A stretch of 7,981 nucleotides of DNA from Chitinophagaceae bacterium UBA3961 (GCA_002385265.1 DGDD01000054.1:1-7981), one strand, 5' to 3'. Positions 1 through 5,860 are shown, numbered from the stretch's first letter. Translations and numbers: made by a program. The notes: generated by a model from the sequence alone, not told the origin.

Positions 1-80
1 TTCTGTTATACACTACGAATAACGGACTCTAATCTGTGGTATCTATATTTAAAATCTGAGTTATCAGTGGTTTCAAAAAC

Positions 81-126
81 CCTTCGCGACATCTCCGAGC
101 TCTTTACGTTCTACGCGGTGAAAAAC
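81..126. repeat. degenerate GCG-rich interspersed repeat
   Basis: A run of imperfect short units (ttcgcg, ctccgag, tttacg, ctacgcg) ends in 'gcggtgaaaaac'. The wording recurs at 5618-5660, where CGCTGCG units end in 'gcggtaaaata'. Similar 'ctctgcg...gcggtgaaa' strings are, from memory, common intergenic repeats in many bacteria. The function is unknown. The match is loose and judged by eye. Confidence 0.35.
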
Positions 127-206
127 AACAAAAGAATACTTTATAAATCTTCCTTAACTTATGCCCTTTGTGACAAATTGTGCAGCGCAGCTGCTCCATA
201 CTCAAT

Positions 207-236
207 AACTCAAAAACTTACAACTCAAAAACTCAC
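207..236. repeat. 15-bp direct repeat, two copies
   Basis: Two adjacent 15-mers, 207-221 (aactcaaaaacttac) and 222-236 (aactcaaaaactcac), differ at a single base. A partial third copy (ctcaataact) precedes them. This is low-complexity intergenic sequence and no function is apparent. Confidence 0.75.
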
Positions 237-331
237 CACCCTCCCCCCATTCACACTAGCTTAACACGCCCCCACCCCACTCTTAGTAAACTTCTTCTTT
301 CCATTTTCGTCTAATAAGAAAAAGTGATCCC

Positions 332-1219
332 ATGAAACAGACATATTTAATGATTCCACTATTTGTAATGGGCACTACAATTGGAGCCAGGGCTCAAAGT
401 GGAGAACAGGATTCAACCGGACTGCCCGGTGACAACTTTAGTTTACAAGGAGCATTGGAATTGTTCAAAGAGGCTAAGTCGCCCGAAGCCTTTGAAAAAA
501 TGCTCAATACCGAATCGAATCATGTAAACAACCTCGACCTGAATAAAGACGGCAAGATTGATTACATCCGCGTCATTGATAAACAAAAAGGCGATGCTCA
601 CGCATTGATCTTACAAACACCTATCAGTAAGCGACAGCGTCAAGACATTGCTGTCATAGAAATCGAAAAAACCGGAGATGCTACTGCTTCCGTACAAATT
701 GTAGGAGATAAGGATTTGTATGGAGAAGAGAAAGTAGTAGAACCCAAAGCCGAGGAAAACGACAGTAAGGGACCTGCATTGTCGCCTGACTTTTACGAAT
801 ACCCCAGTGGTATTTTTGTAAATGCATGGTTTTGGCCCAGTGTACAATTCATGTATGCTCCCGGCTATTCCCTGTGGGTTTCGCCTTGGAATTGGGACTT
901 CTACCCCGACTGGTGGTATCCTTGGTATCCCATGAGTTATTCGGCATTTTATCCATTCGTTATTCGCTATCGTCCTTTGTATGTGTACGCCCCAGCGGTG
1001 CGATTAACCTATGCGCACAGCATATACGCACCCTATCGCACGCGTTCGTTCTACGTTCGTTCACACAATGCCGTTGTGATCAATAATTACCGAACCATGC
1101 GAGCTGCGCCCATGCGTGTTCGCACTGCTCCGGCCCCTGTATACCGTGCTGCCCCGCGCTCTTACGGTGGTGGCTATGGAGGCTTCCGTGGTGGTGGCGG
1201 ATTTAGAAGAAGACGCTAA
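332..1219 (+). CDS. secreted W/Y-rich protein of unknown function (paralogue A)
   Basis: This is a 295-residue protein that I cannot assign to a named family. Residues 1-22 look like a Sec signal peptide ending ARAQ, typical of Bacteroidota exported proteins. Residues about 30-140 form a conserved domain with 'ESNHVNNLDLNKDGKIDY' at 61-78; within it D69-N71-D73-I76-D77 resembles a Ca-binding loop. Residues 166-220 are very rich in Trp, Tyr and Pro (WFWPS, APGYSLWVSPWNW, DWWYPWYP). The tail from about 260 is Ala/Pro/Arg, then Gly/Arg, ending FRRRR. It aligns without gaps to the gene at 2231-3121 over 256 residues, with 152 identities by hand count. The start at 332 begins the signal peptide directly, and no Shine-Dalgarno sequence is visible. 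A terminator follows at 1250-1286. Location (periplasm, outer membrane or secreted) and function are unknown. Confidence 0.88.
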   Translation: MKQTYLMIPLFVMGTTIGARAQSGEQDSTGLPGDNFSLQGALELFKEAKSPEAFEKMLNTESNHVNNLDLNKDGKIDYIRVIDKQKGDAHALILQTPISKRQRQDIAVIEIEKTGDATASVQIVGDKDLYGEEKVVEPKAEENDSKGPALSPDFYEYPSGIFVNAWFWPSVQFMYAPGYSLWVSPWNWDFYPDWWYPWYPMSYSAFYPFVIRYRPLYVYAPAVRLTYAHSIYAPYRTRSFYVRSHNAVVINNYRTMRAAPMRVRTAPAPVYRAAPRSYGGGYGGFRGGGGFRRRR

Positions 1220-1249
1220 TAAATTTTCATAAGTACGAACCTTTGGATT

Positions 1250-1286
1250 AAAAGCGCAAGGAAGAAATTCTGAGCGCTTTTTTGTT
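1250..1286 (+). terminator. intrinsic terminator after paralogue A
   Basis: AAAAGCGC (1250-1257) pairs with GCGCTTTT (1274-1281), with a 16-nt loop, and runs into TTTTTTGTTGT. It lies 30 nt after the stop codon at 1219. The loop is long, so strength is uncertain, but the position and T-run fit. It implies that paralogue A is transcribed separately from the next gene. Confidence 0.7.
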
Positions 1287-1391
1287 GTATACGGAATTGA
1301 CCTATTAAACCAGGACTTGAAATAAAATATTTTAACTTATCTATACATTTAATATTCGCTTTTTTAACTTTTTTCGATTACAGGTATTAGT

Positions 1392-1399
1392 TACTTTAG
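1392..1399 (+). promoter_or_regulatory. possible -7 box for the beta-barrel gene
   Basis: TACTTTAG differs from the Bacteroidota -7 consensus TAnnTTTG at one position. No clear TTTG element lies 19-21 bp upstream; only a T-rich run is present. A perfect 10-bp palindrome GGCTTAAGCC follows at 1423-1432, inside the implied leader. This is weak support. Confidence 0.25.
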
Positions 1400-1482
1400 T
1401 AGAATCACATTCAAACGTTCATGGCTTAAGCCTAAGGATGTGCTTATTGAACCATCTCCTTTTAATCGTCAAAACCATGTTT

Positions 1483-2115
1483 ATGAAGCAAAAACTTTAC
1501 ATTACTGCTTTATTTATTACTTTACTATGCGACCAAACTTTGGCTCAATCGAATTCAAAAAGTGACACTTACATCAAACTATCTGGCGGCAGGGTAGTCT
1601 ATGGTACAGGCGATGTTATAGGATCGTCCTTAGCATTTGATATTTCCACCAACATTCTTAAATCAAGCAGACCAGGACTTTCTCAACTTCTTTTGGGCGG
1701 CGAGTTGATTTTTGAAAATGGCTCCCGTACTACTAAAGTAGAGAACCCTAGCACAAACGAGTTTTTTAATGATTGGTTCCAACACAATTCGGACTTTGTT
1801 TTATGGGGAAAGGCTTCCTATTATCCTTTTAGACAAGTATTAAAAGGATTTAATATTCAAATAGGTCCCACGTTCGGATATTCCTATGTTTCGTCCGAAG
1901 CACGAGCCAGCAGGCAGGTAGACATCACTGGATACGCAACTCGTATTTCCACTCTAAGGTTCGATAATCGCTTTACATTCGGCTATCGCATTTCAACCGG
2001 ACTTGAATTTAACTTATCTCCCAGATTCTTAGCCGGCTTCCGACTCGACTTTTCTAATAACACCGCCGAAGACATCAATACTCTCGCAGGCATTAAACTG
2101 GGATACAAACTGTAA
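1483..2115 (+). CDS. predicted outer-membrane beta-barrel protein
   Basis: This is 210 residues from the chosen start. Residues 1-21 form a signal peptide (MKQKLYITALFITLLCDQTL, then AQ). In-frame ATGs at 1438 and 1477 exist, but the 1438 start would put about 15 extra residues before the signal peptide, and 1477 adds only two, so 1477 and 1483 are both plausible. The mature part alternates hydrophobic and polar residues in strand-like stretches separated by turns, with aromatic girdle-like segments (DFVLWGKASYYPF, GFNIQIGPTFGYSY, FTFGYRISTGLEF), and ends in a strand, LAGIKLGYKL. This pattern fits a small 8-stranded porin-family or OmpA-like barrel, by inference. It lies between two paralogues of another exported family, and co-function is possible but not shown. 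No specific family or ligand is recognised. Confidence 0.75.
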   Translation: MKQKLYITALFITLLCDQTLAQSNSKSDTYIKLSGGRVVYGTGDVIGSSLAFDISTNILKSSRPGLSQLLLGGELIFENGSRTTKVENPSTNEFFNDWFQHNSDFVLWGKASYYPFRQVLKGFNIQIGPTFGYSYVSSEARASRQVDITGYATRISTLRFDNRFTFGYRISTGLEFNLSPRFLAGFRLDFSNNTAEDINTLAGIKLGYKL

Positions 2116-2143
2116 AAACCTTTTGTACTTGTATCCTGATTTT
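2101..2143 (+). terminator. possible weak terminator at the end of the beta-barrel gene
   Basis: GGATACAA (2101-2108, inside the last codons) is perfectly complementary to TTGTATCC (2129-2136), followed by TGATTTT. The loop is 20 nt and the T-run is short and interrupted, so termination may be partial or absent. The stem could also simply stabilise the 3' end. Confidence 0.3.
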
Positions 2144-2187
2144 CAACACAATAATTCAATCCGAGTAACAGTTTTAAAACCCGGAAT

Positions 2188-2195
2188 AAACTTTG
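2188..2195 (+). promoter_or_regulatory. possible -7 box for paralogue B
   Basis: AAACTTTG followed by CCC matches seven of eight positions of the TAnnTTTG consensus and has the same 'CTTTGCC' context as the better promoter before rpsF. It would give a leader of about 28 nt before the ATG at 2231. No TTTG element at the right spacing is obvious. If it is real, paralogue B is transcribed independently. Confidence 0.35.
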
Positions 2196-2230
2196 CCCAT
2201 ATTATAGGGTCTCATAAAAAACTTATTTCC

Positions 2231-3121
2231 ATGAAACGGACTTTATTATTGCTTACCCTCTTTATTGGTGGCGCTTCCTTAAGCAGCTTTGCACAGGATG
2301 CCAATGAAGATTCTACGGGAACTCCGGGCGATCATTTTAGCCTCGAGGGTGCCCTCGACCTTTTCAAACAGGCGCAAAGCCCTGAAGAATTTGAAAAATT
2401 ATTGAATACAGAGTCGAACCATGTCAACAACCTCGATTTGAATGGCGATGGAGATATCGACTATATCAAAGTCATCAATAAGAAAGACGGCGATGCACAG
2501 GTGTTGGTATTACAAGTACCCGTGAATGAAAATGAAAATCAAGACATCGCAGTTATTGAAATAGAAAAAAACGGGGCCGAATCTGCTTCGATTCAAATCA
2601 TTGGTGATGAAGATATTTTTGGAGAAGAAGTAGTAGTAGAACCTAAAGGGGAAGATGAAAAGACGCCGGGTGGCCCTTACTGGTCACACCTCGATGAACA
2701 ACCCGCCGGTGTGATCGTGAATGTGTGGCTTTGGCCCAGCGTTCGTTTCATGTATGCTCCGGGCTATCGCTTGTGGGTAAGCCCTTGGAGATGGCATGCT
2801 TACCCAGCTTGGTGGCGTCCTTGGCGTCCGGTTCGTTGGTCGGTATTTCACCCCTATTGCGTTCGCTACCGCCCTTACTACGCATATGCACCCGCTGTTC
2901 GCTTAACATATGCGCATCGCGTGTACAGCCCAATTCGCACTACTTCCGTTGTAGTTAGAAACCGTCATGCCGTAGCAGTGAATCATTACCGCGTGAACCG
3001 CAAAACCACAACTGTTGTTGGTCCAAGAGGCAACCGCTATCAAAGAACAACTACTACTGTGAGAGGTAGAAATGGACATGTGGTGGGGAGGAAGACGAGT
3101 GTGAGAAGAAGGAGAGGATGA
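2231..3121 (+). CDS. secreted W/R-rich protein of unknown function (paralogue B)
   Basis: This 296-residue protein is a full-length paralogue of the gene at 332-1219, collinear without gaps to about residue 256. The family is not recognised. Residues 1-22 are a signal peptide ending SSFAQ. The start at 2231 was chosen because the in-frame ATG at 2123 would add 36 residues before it. The Ca-loop-like motif is kept and slightly better (D69-N71-D73-D75-D77 in DLNGDGDIDY). In the Trp-rich part (166-220) many neutral or acidic residues of paralogue A are replaced by Arg or His (WRWHAYPAWWRPWRPVRW), making this segment strongly basic. The tail is Thr/Val/Arg-rich and ends RRRRG. The last codons (from about 3078) lie in purine-rich sequence that resembles the repeat beyond the stop. 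A strong terminator follows at 3210-3241. Confidence 0.88.
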   Translation: MKRTLLLLTLFIGGASLSSFAQDANEDSTGTPGDHFSLEGALDLFKQAQSPEEFEKLLNTESNHVNNLDLNGDGDIDYIKVINKKDGDAQVLVLQVPVNENENQDIAVIEIEKNGAESASIQIIGDEDIFGEEVVVEPKGEDEKTPGGPYWSHLDEQPAGVIVNVWLWPSVRFMYAPGYRLWVSPWRWHAYPAWWRPWRPVRWSVFHPYCVRYRPYYAYAPAVRLTYAHRVYSPIRTTSVVVRNRHAVAVNHYRVNRKTTTVVGPRGNRYQRTTTTVRGRNGHVVGRKTSVRRRRG

Positions 3122-3167
3122 GAACAGGAGCGAGGATAAGAGAAAGAGCAGGAGGAAGAAGAGGGGG
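3122..3167 (+). repeat. purine-rich repeat, copy D (3' of paralogue B)
   Basis: AGGAGCGAGGA (3126-3136) starts 4 nt after the TGA at 3119-3121 and is followed by AGAGAAAGAGCAGGAGGA (3139-3156). The same two blocks, with one base changed in the second, occur on the minus strand after htpG, again starting 4 nt after its TGA. Upstream similarity (ATGTGG at 3078-3083, AGACGAG at 3093-3099, AGGAGAGGA at 3110-3118) suggests the repeat reaches into the coding region. Confidence 0.65.
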
Positions 3168-3209
3168 CTCGAAAGTGAATTTCTTAGCAGTTAAACATAA
3201 AAAATCAAT

Positions 3210-3241
3210 AAAAAGAGCGAAGACTATTCTTCGCTCTTTTT
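3210..3241 (+). terminator. strong intrinsic terminator after paralogue B
   Basis: A perfect 13-bp stem, AAAAAGAGCGAAG (3210-3222) with CTTCGCTCTTTTT (3229-3241), closes a 6-nt loop ACTATT. The A- and T-runs on both sides mean it could work in both directions. No other terminator was found for the convergent htpG, about 310 bp away, so it may serve both genes. Confidence 0.9.
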
Positions 3242-3465
3242 ACATTTTTATAGGCGTGAAAACTATAAATAATACGAATAGGATAGCATCATCTTTTTTT
3301 CCAGTAGATTAATTTAGGGTCTCTAGTTGAACCATCGAGTCGCCCTTCAACTTCATCCATCGCTTCGCTCCGGATTTCGCTCAGGGTTCACCCTCCGCAT
3401 TGCTCTACCAATTAAAACAAGGATCGTCATTGAAAGTTCCTACTAGCCCTATTACCTCCCTCACC
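3242..3465. other. non-coding convergent intergenic region
   Basis: No gene is supported. TTCGCTC occurs at 3364-3370 and 3376-3382 (12-bp spacing), next to AGGGTTCACCCT (3383-3394), which can form a small hairpin. On the minus strand this reads 'ccctgagcgaaatccggagcgaag', resembling, from memory, the 'CCTGAGCGAAGTCGAAGGG' interspersed palindromes of Bacteroidota, so a decayed copy is plausible. The remainder to 3465 is unremarkable. Confidence 0.4.
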
Positions 3466-3554
3466 TCCTCGCTCCTCTTTTCCTCGTCTCCACATTTCTG
3501 CATTTCCCCCTGCCCCTCCTCCTGTTCTTTCTCTGCATTTCCTCGCTCCTACCA
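3466..3554 (-). repeat. purine-rich repeat, copy A (3' of htpG), about 74-bp tandem
   Basis: Read on the minus strand, AGGAGCGAGGA lies at 3550-3540, starting 4 nt after the htpG TGA (3557-3555). The identical 11-mer recurs at 3476-3466, 74 bp further on. Between them lies a 26-bp block (3534-3509) identical to 5498-5523 on the plus strand, an 8-bp internal duplication AAATGCAG (3540-3533 and 3505-3498), and ATGTGG-AGACGAG (3495-3483), which recurs in the 3' end of paralogue B. It is almost purely purine on the minus strand. Function is unknown. Confidence 0.75.
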
Positions 3555-5384
3555 TCACATCATCTCCACACTCCTATTAATAAACTCCGTCAAAGAAGAT
3601 CCTTTTAAGAGGCCTTGAGATAGTAAGGCAAGATCTGCTAGGTTCTTAACAGTCTTTTCTTGTACTACAAGGTCTTCTTGCTTCAGGATTTTTTGATAGA
3701 GCGGATGATTGCCATTTACGGTGAGTAATACTTCATCGGGCATGTTGGCATAGAAACTCGCCATGGGGCCACTTACCGCCGCCATGTCTTTCATTCTGCG
3801 CATAAGCTCCGGACGAGTGGCAACAACCGGTGCTGCTTCCGGACTGAGTCCTTTCACTTCAACGGTCATTTGTAAATCGGGCAGTTTTAAATCGAAAAGC
3901 GTCTTTAGTTTTTCTTGCTCTTCTGCACTTAGAACGGTATCACTGTTTTCTTGCTTGTCAATCAAGTTATCGGCAATATCGGCATCCACGCGTGTGAAAC
4001 TCACATTCGACCATTTCATTTCCATTTGATTGATGAAGGCCGCGTCTACCAAAGTTTCCATCTTCACTACAATATATCCTTTGGCTTGAGCAGCTTTGAT
4101 GTATGCATCTTGTTGCACGGGTTGAGTAGTATATAGCACTACTAATTTTCCGTCTTTGTTTTTCTGCAAAGTCTCGGCTGCTAAACGGTATTCTTCCAAT
4201 GTATAAAACTTCGGTTCTTTTGCTTCACCTGCAGTAGGCACTTCTTCAAATACATGAAACTTAGTAGCACGATCGAGGAATTTATCATCGGTCATCATCC
4301 CGTACTTCACAAACAATCCCAAGCTCTCCCATTTCTTTTCAAACTCGGCTCTTTCTTTGTTGAATATCTCTTCTAATTTATCAGCTACTTTCTTCGTGAT
4401 ATGATTGTTGATCTTTTTTACATTGGGATCACCTTGTAAATAACTACGGCTTACGTTGAGTGGAATATCCGGACTATCAATAACCCCTTGCAATAGCATC
4501 AAGAATTCCGGAACAATGTCTTTCACTTCATCCGTTACAAAAACCTGATTACAGTACAATTGAATCTTGTCCTTTTGTATTTCATAACTCTGTTTGATCT
4601 TCGGGAAATACAAAATGCCTGTCAGGTTAAACGGATAATCTACGTTTAAATGAATCCAGAACAGCGGTGGTTCATTGTAGGGATAGAGCTCTTTATAGAA
4701 ATTCTGATAGTCTTCTGTTGTTAATTCAGAAGGCTTCTTGGTCCAAGCAGGTGTTGGGTTGTTAATTTGCTCGCCATTGAAGGTGATAGGAACCGGCAAG
4801 AAGCGACAGAATTTCTTGAGGATGCTTTCAATGCGTCCTTCTTCCAAAAACTCTTTACTTTCTTCGTTTACGTATAAAATAATATCGGTGCCACGGTTTT
4901 CTTTGGTGGTTTCGGTAAGAGCGTATTCGGGACTGCCATCGCATTCCCAGCGTACGGCCGCACCATCTTTAAAGCTTTTGGTTTCGATGGCTACTTTTTC
5001 ACTTACCATGAAAGCGGAATAGAAGCCCAATCCAAATTTTCCGATGATGGCATTTTCGTTTTGTCCTTTGTATTTGTTTACGAATTCCTCTGCACCACTA
5101 AAAGCAACTTGGTTGATGTATTTCTCTACTTCTTCGCCTGTCATACCGATCCCTTTGTCGGAAATAGTGATCGTTTTGGCAGTGGTATCGAGTTTGATTT
5201 CGATGTTCAGGTCACCCAGGTCACCTTTTGCTTCACCGAGGGAAGAAAGGGTTTTCAGTTTTTGGGTGGCATCAACAGCATTGCTTACGAGTTCGCGCAA
5301 AAAGATCTCGTGGTCGCTGTAGAGGAATTTCTTGATAATGGGAAAGATGTTCTCGGTTTGAACTCTGATACTTCCTTTCTGCAT
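3555..5384 (-). CDS. htpG: HtpG, Hsp90-family ATP-dependent chaperone
   Basis: This is a cytosolic dimeric chaperone that remodels client proteins through an ATP-driven clamp. At 609 residues it is close to the usual bacterial length. The N-terminal GHKL ATPase shows ELVSNAVDA (31-39, N35 for Mg-ATP), DKGIGM (76-81), the lid sequence INQVAFSGAEEF (90-101), GKFGLGF (115-121) and RGTDI (164-168). The middle domain has PAWTKKPSEL (212-221), WIHLNVDYPF (243-252), LYCNQVFVTDE (276-286) and PLNVSRSYLQ (308-317), whose R313 matches the ATP-contacting Arg of Hsp90s. The C-terminal dimerisation domain is complete and ends in 'LTEFINRSVEMM'. The start at 5384 gives the expected 'MQKGSIRVQTENIF' N-terminus. 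It is divergent from rpsF and convergent with paralogue B. No CIRCE-like operator was seen. A purine-rich repeat begins 4 nt past its stop. Confidence 0.98.
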   Translation of the reverse strand: MQKGSIRVQTENIFPIIKKFLYSDHEIFLRELVSNAVDATQKLKTLSSLGEAKGDLGDLNIEIKLDTTAKTITISDKGIGMTGEEVEKYINQVAFSGAEEFVNKYKGQNENAIIGKFGLGFYSAFMVSEKVAIETKSFKDGAAVRWECDGSPEYALTETTKENRGTDIILYVNEESKEFLEEGRIESILKKFCRFLPVPITFNGEQINNPTPAWTKKPSELTTEDYQNFYKELYPYNEPPLFWIHLNVDYPFNLTGILYFPKIKQSYEIQKDKIQLYCNQVFVTDEVKDIVPEFLMLLQGVIDSPDIPLNVSRSYLQGDPNVKKINNHITKKVADKLEEIFNKERAEFEKKWESLGLFVKYGMMTDDKFLDRATKFHVFEEVPTAGEAKEPKFYTLEEYRLAAETLQKNKDGKLVVLYTTQPVQQDAYIKAAQAKGYIVVKMETLVDAAFINQMEMKWSNVSFTRVDADIADNLIDKQENSDTVLSAEEQEKLKTLFDLKLPDLQMTVEVKGLSPEAAPVVATRPELMRRMKDMAAVSGPMASFYANMPDEVLLTVNGNHPLYQKILKQEDLVVQEKTVKNLADLALLSQGLLKGSSLTEFINRSVEMM

Positions 5385-5490
5385 ATGTTGATCGAATTAA
5401 TGTGTTTGAATGGGAAGGGGGTATCAAAAGGGGTGCCATGGGGGGAGGGACTGAAAAAATGGCGGGGTTAATTAATAATGGAACAGCCGG

Positions 5491-5523
5491 AATACAGAGA
5501 GAAAGAACAGGAGGAGGGGCAGG
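5491..5523 (+). repeat. purine-rich repeat, copy B
   Basis: Bases 5498-5523 are identical over 26 bp to the minus strand of 3509-3534, in the repeat after htpG. The preceding 'aatacag' corresponds to 'aaatgc' there. This copy is on the plus strand, in opposite orientation to htpG and in the same orientation as rpsF. Confidence 0.8.
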
Positions 5524-5581
5524 TGGTACGCTGGAATGAGGAAGAAAATTGGTGAATTTGAGGATAAGTGCATTTGGAAAT

Positions 5582-5615
5582 GAAATACAGAGGAAGAACC
5601 GGAGGTGGGGCAGGA
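5582..5615 (+). repeat. purine-rich repeat, copy C (degenerate)
   Basis: GAAATACAG, then GGAAGAACCGGAGGTGGGGC and AGG, parallels copy B with a short deletion and a few substitutions, in the same orientation about 91 bp downstream. It is followed at once by the CGCTGCG array. Confidence 0.6.
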
Positions 5616-5617
5616 AG

Positions 5618-5652
5618 CGCTGCGTTATCGCTGCGGTCGCTGCGCCGCTGCG
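5618..5652. repeat. CGCTGCG short repeat array, four copies
   Basis: Exact CGCTGCG units lie at 5618-5624, 5629-5635, 5638-5644 and 5646-5652, followed by GTAAAATA. Local G+C is far higher than in the flanks. It resembles the degenerate repeat at 81-126. No function can be assigned. Confidence 0.75.
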
Positions 5653-5659
5653 GTAAAAT

Positions 5660-5761
5660 ATGAAAGAATACAAAGAGATGAATACCGAAAAATTACTTAA
5701 GGAATTGTTTATCAACACCTTACTATACCTTAAAATTATCTCCACTGCTATTTGGCTGTAA
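5660..5761 (+). CDS. doubtful 33-residue small ORF upstream of rpsF
   Basis: ATG at 5660 opens 33 codons to TAA at 5759-5761. The product is charged at the start (MKEYKEMNTEKLLKEL) and hydrophobic at the end (FINTLLYLKIISTAIWL), like a small membrane-associated peptide. No Shine-Dalgarno sequence is visible, and its last codons overlap the -33 element of the rpsF promoter, both arguing against it. It may be a chance ORF or the relic of a longer gene. Confidence 0.15.
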   Translation: MKEYKEMNTEKLLKELFINTLLYLKIISTAIWL

Positions 5762-5782
5762 TGCCGGATTTTGGTATCTTTG
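5751..5782 (+). promoter_or_regulatory. rpsF operon promoter (Bacteroidota type)
   Basis: TTTG (5751-5754) and TATCTTTG (5775-5782) are separated by 20 bp, an exact fit to the primary-sigma TTTG / TAnnTTTG promoter of Bacteroidota. Transcription would start near 5789, leaving a leader of about 72 nt before rpsF. The leader contains GAACCG (5798-5803), and AACC (5799-5802) can pair with GGTT (5816-5819). No strong Shine-Dalgarno sequence precedes the ATG; AGGGA at 5854-5858 lies too close. Confidence 0.8.
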
Positions 5783-5860
5783 CCGCCCGAAATTCACGAA
5801 CCGTAAGGATTTGAGGGTTTTGGGAAAGTAAACTAAATTTTAAACAATCAAACAGGGATC

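Larger units (their letters stand above)
1..331. other. non-coding upstream region
   Basis: I see no convincing gene here. The one ORF of some length (67-264, +) runs through two degenerate repeats, has no family resemblance and ends in low-complexity codons. The stretch contains a degenerate 'tacgcggtgaaaaa'-type repeat at 81-126 and a duplicated 15-mer at 207-236, followed by C-rich sequence to about 280. No Bacteroidota-type -7 box (TAnnTTTG) was found before the gene at 332, so its promoter was not identified. The region could contain the decayed end of a gene lying to the left of the window. Confidence 0.6.
5385..5750. other. non-coding region between divergent htpG and rpsF
   Basis: This stretch holds two purine-rich repeat copies (5491-5523 and 5582-5615), a CGCTGCG array (5618-5652) and a doubtful 33-codon ORF (5660-5761). 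The region directly upstream of htpG (5385-5490) is G-rich on the plus strand. I could not find a minus-strand TAnnTTTG box there, so the htpG promoter remains unplaced. Confidence 0.6.

Noticed and set aside
67..264. 65-codon plus-strand ORF at the left end
   Set aside because: It runs through a degenerate GCG repeat and a duplicated 15-mer, has low-complexity residues (QKLTTQKLTT), no start signal and no recognisable family.
826..1086. Overlapping alternate-frame ORFs inside the two paralogues, htpG and the RRM gene
   Set aside because: They are frame shadows of strongly supported genes, with no independent start signals or recognisable domains.
1438..1482. Upstream start for the beta-barrel gene
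   Set aside because: The extra N-terminal residues would precede and disrupt a normal signal peptide. AAGG abuts the 1438 ATG and is too close to serve as an SD.
2123..2230. Upstream in-frame extension of paralogue B
   Set aside because: It would put 36 unrelated residues before a clear signal peptide. The ATG at 2231 aligns exactly with the start of paralogue A, and a -7-like box lies inside the extension.
3122..3554. Complete insertion element bounded by the inverted purine repeats
   Set aside because: There is no transposase, and the strong terminator inside at 3210-3241 is well placed for paralogue B. A small non-autonomous element cannot be excluded but is not supported.
3400..3618. 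72-codon plus-strand ORF between paralogue B and htpG
   Set aside because: It is Ser/Pro/Cys-rich, which comes from the pyrimidine strand of the repeat, and it overlaps the htpG 3' end.
5272..5745. 157-codon minus-strand ORF overlapping the htpG start
   Set aside because: It overlaps the well-supported htpG N-terminus in another frame and is made of repeat-derived Pro/Ser-rich codons from the pyrimidine strand.
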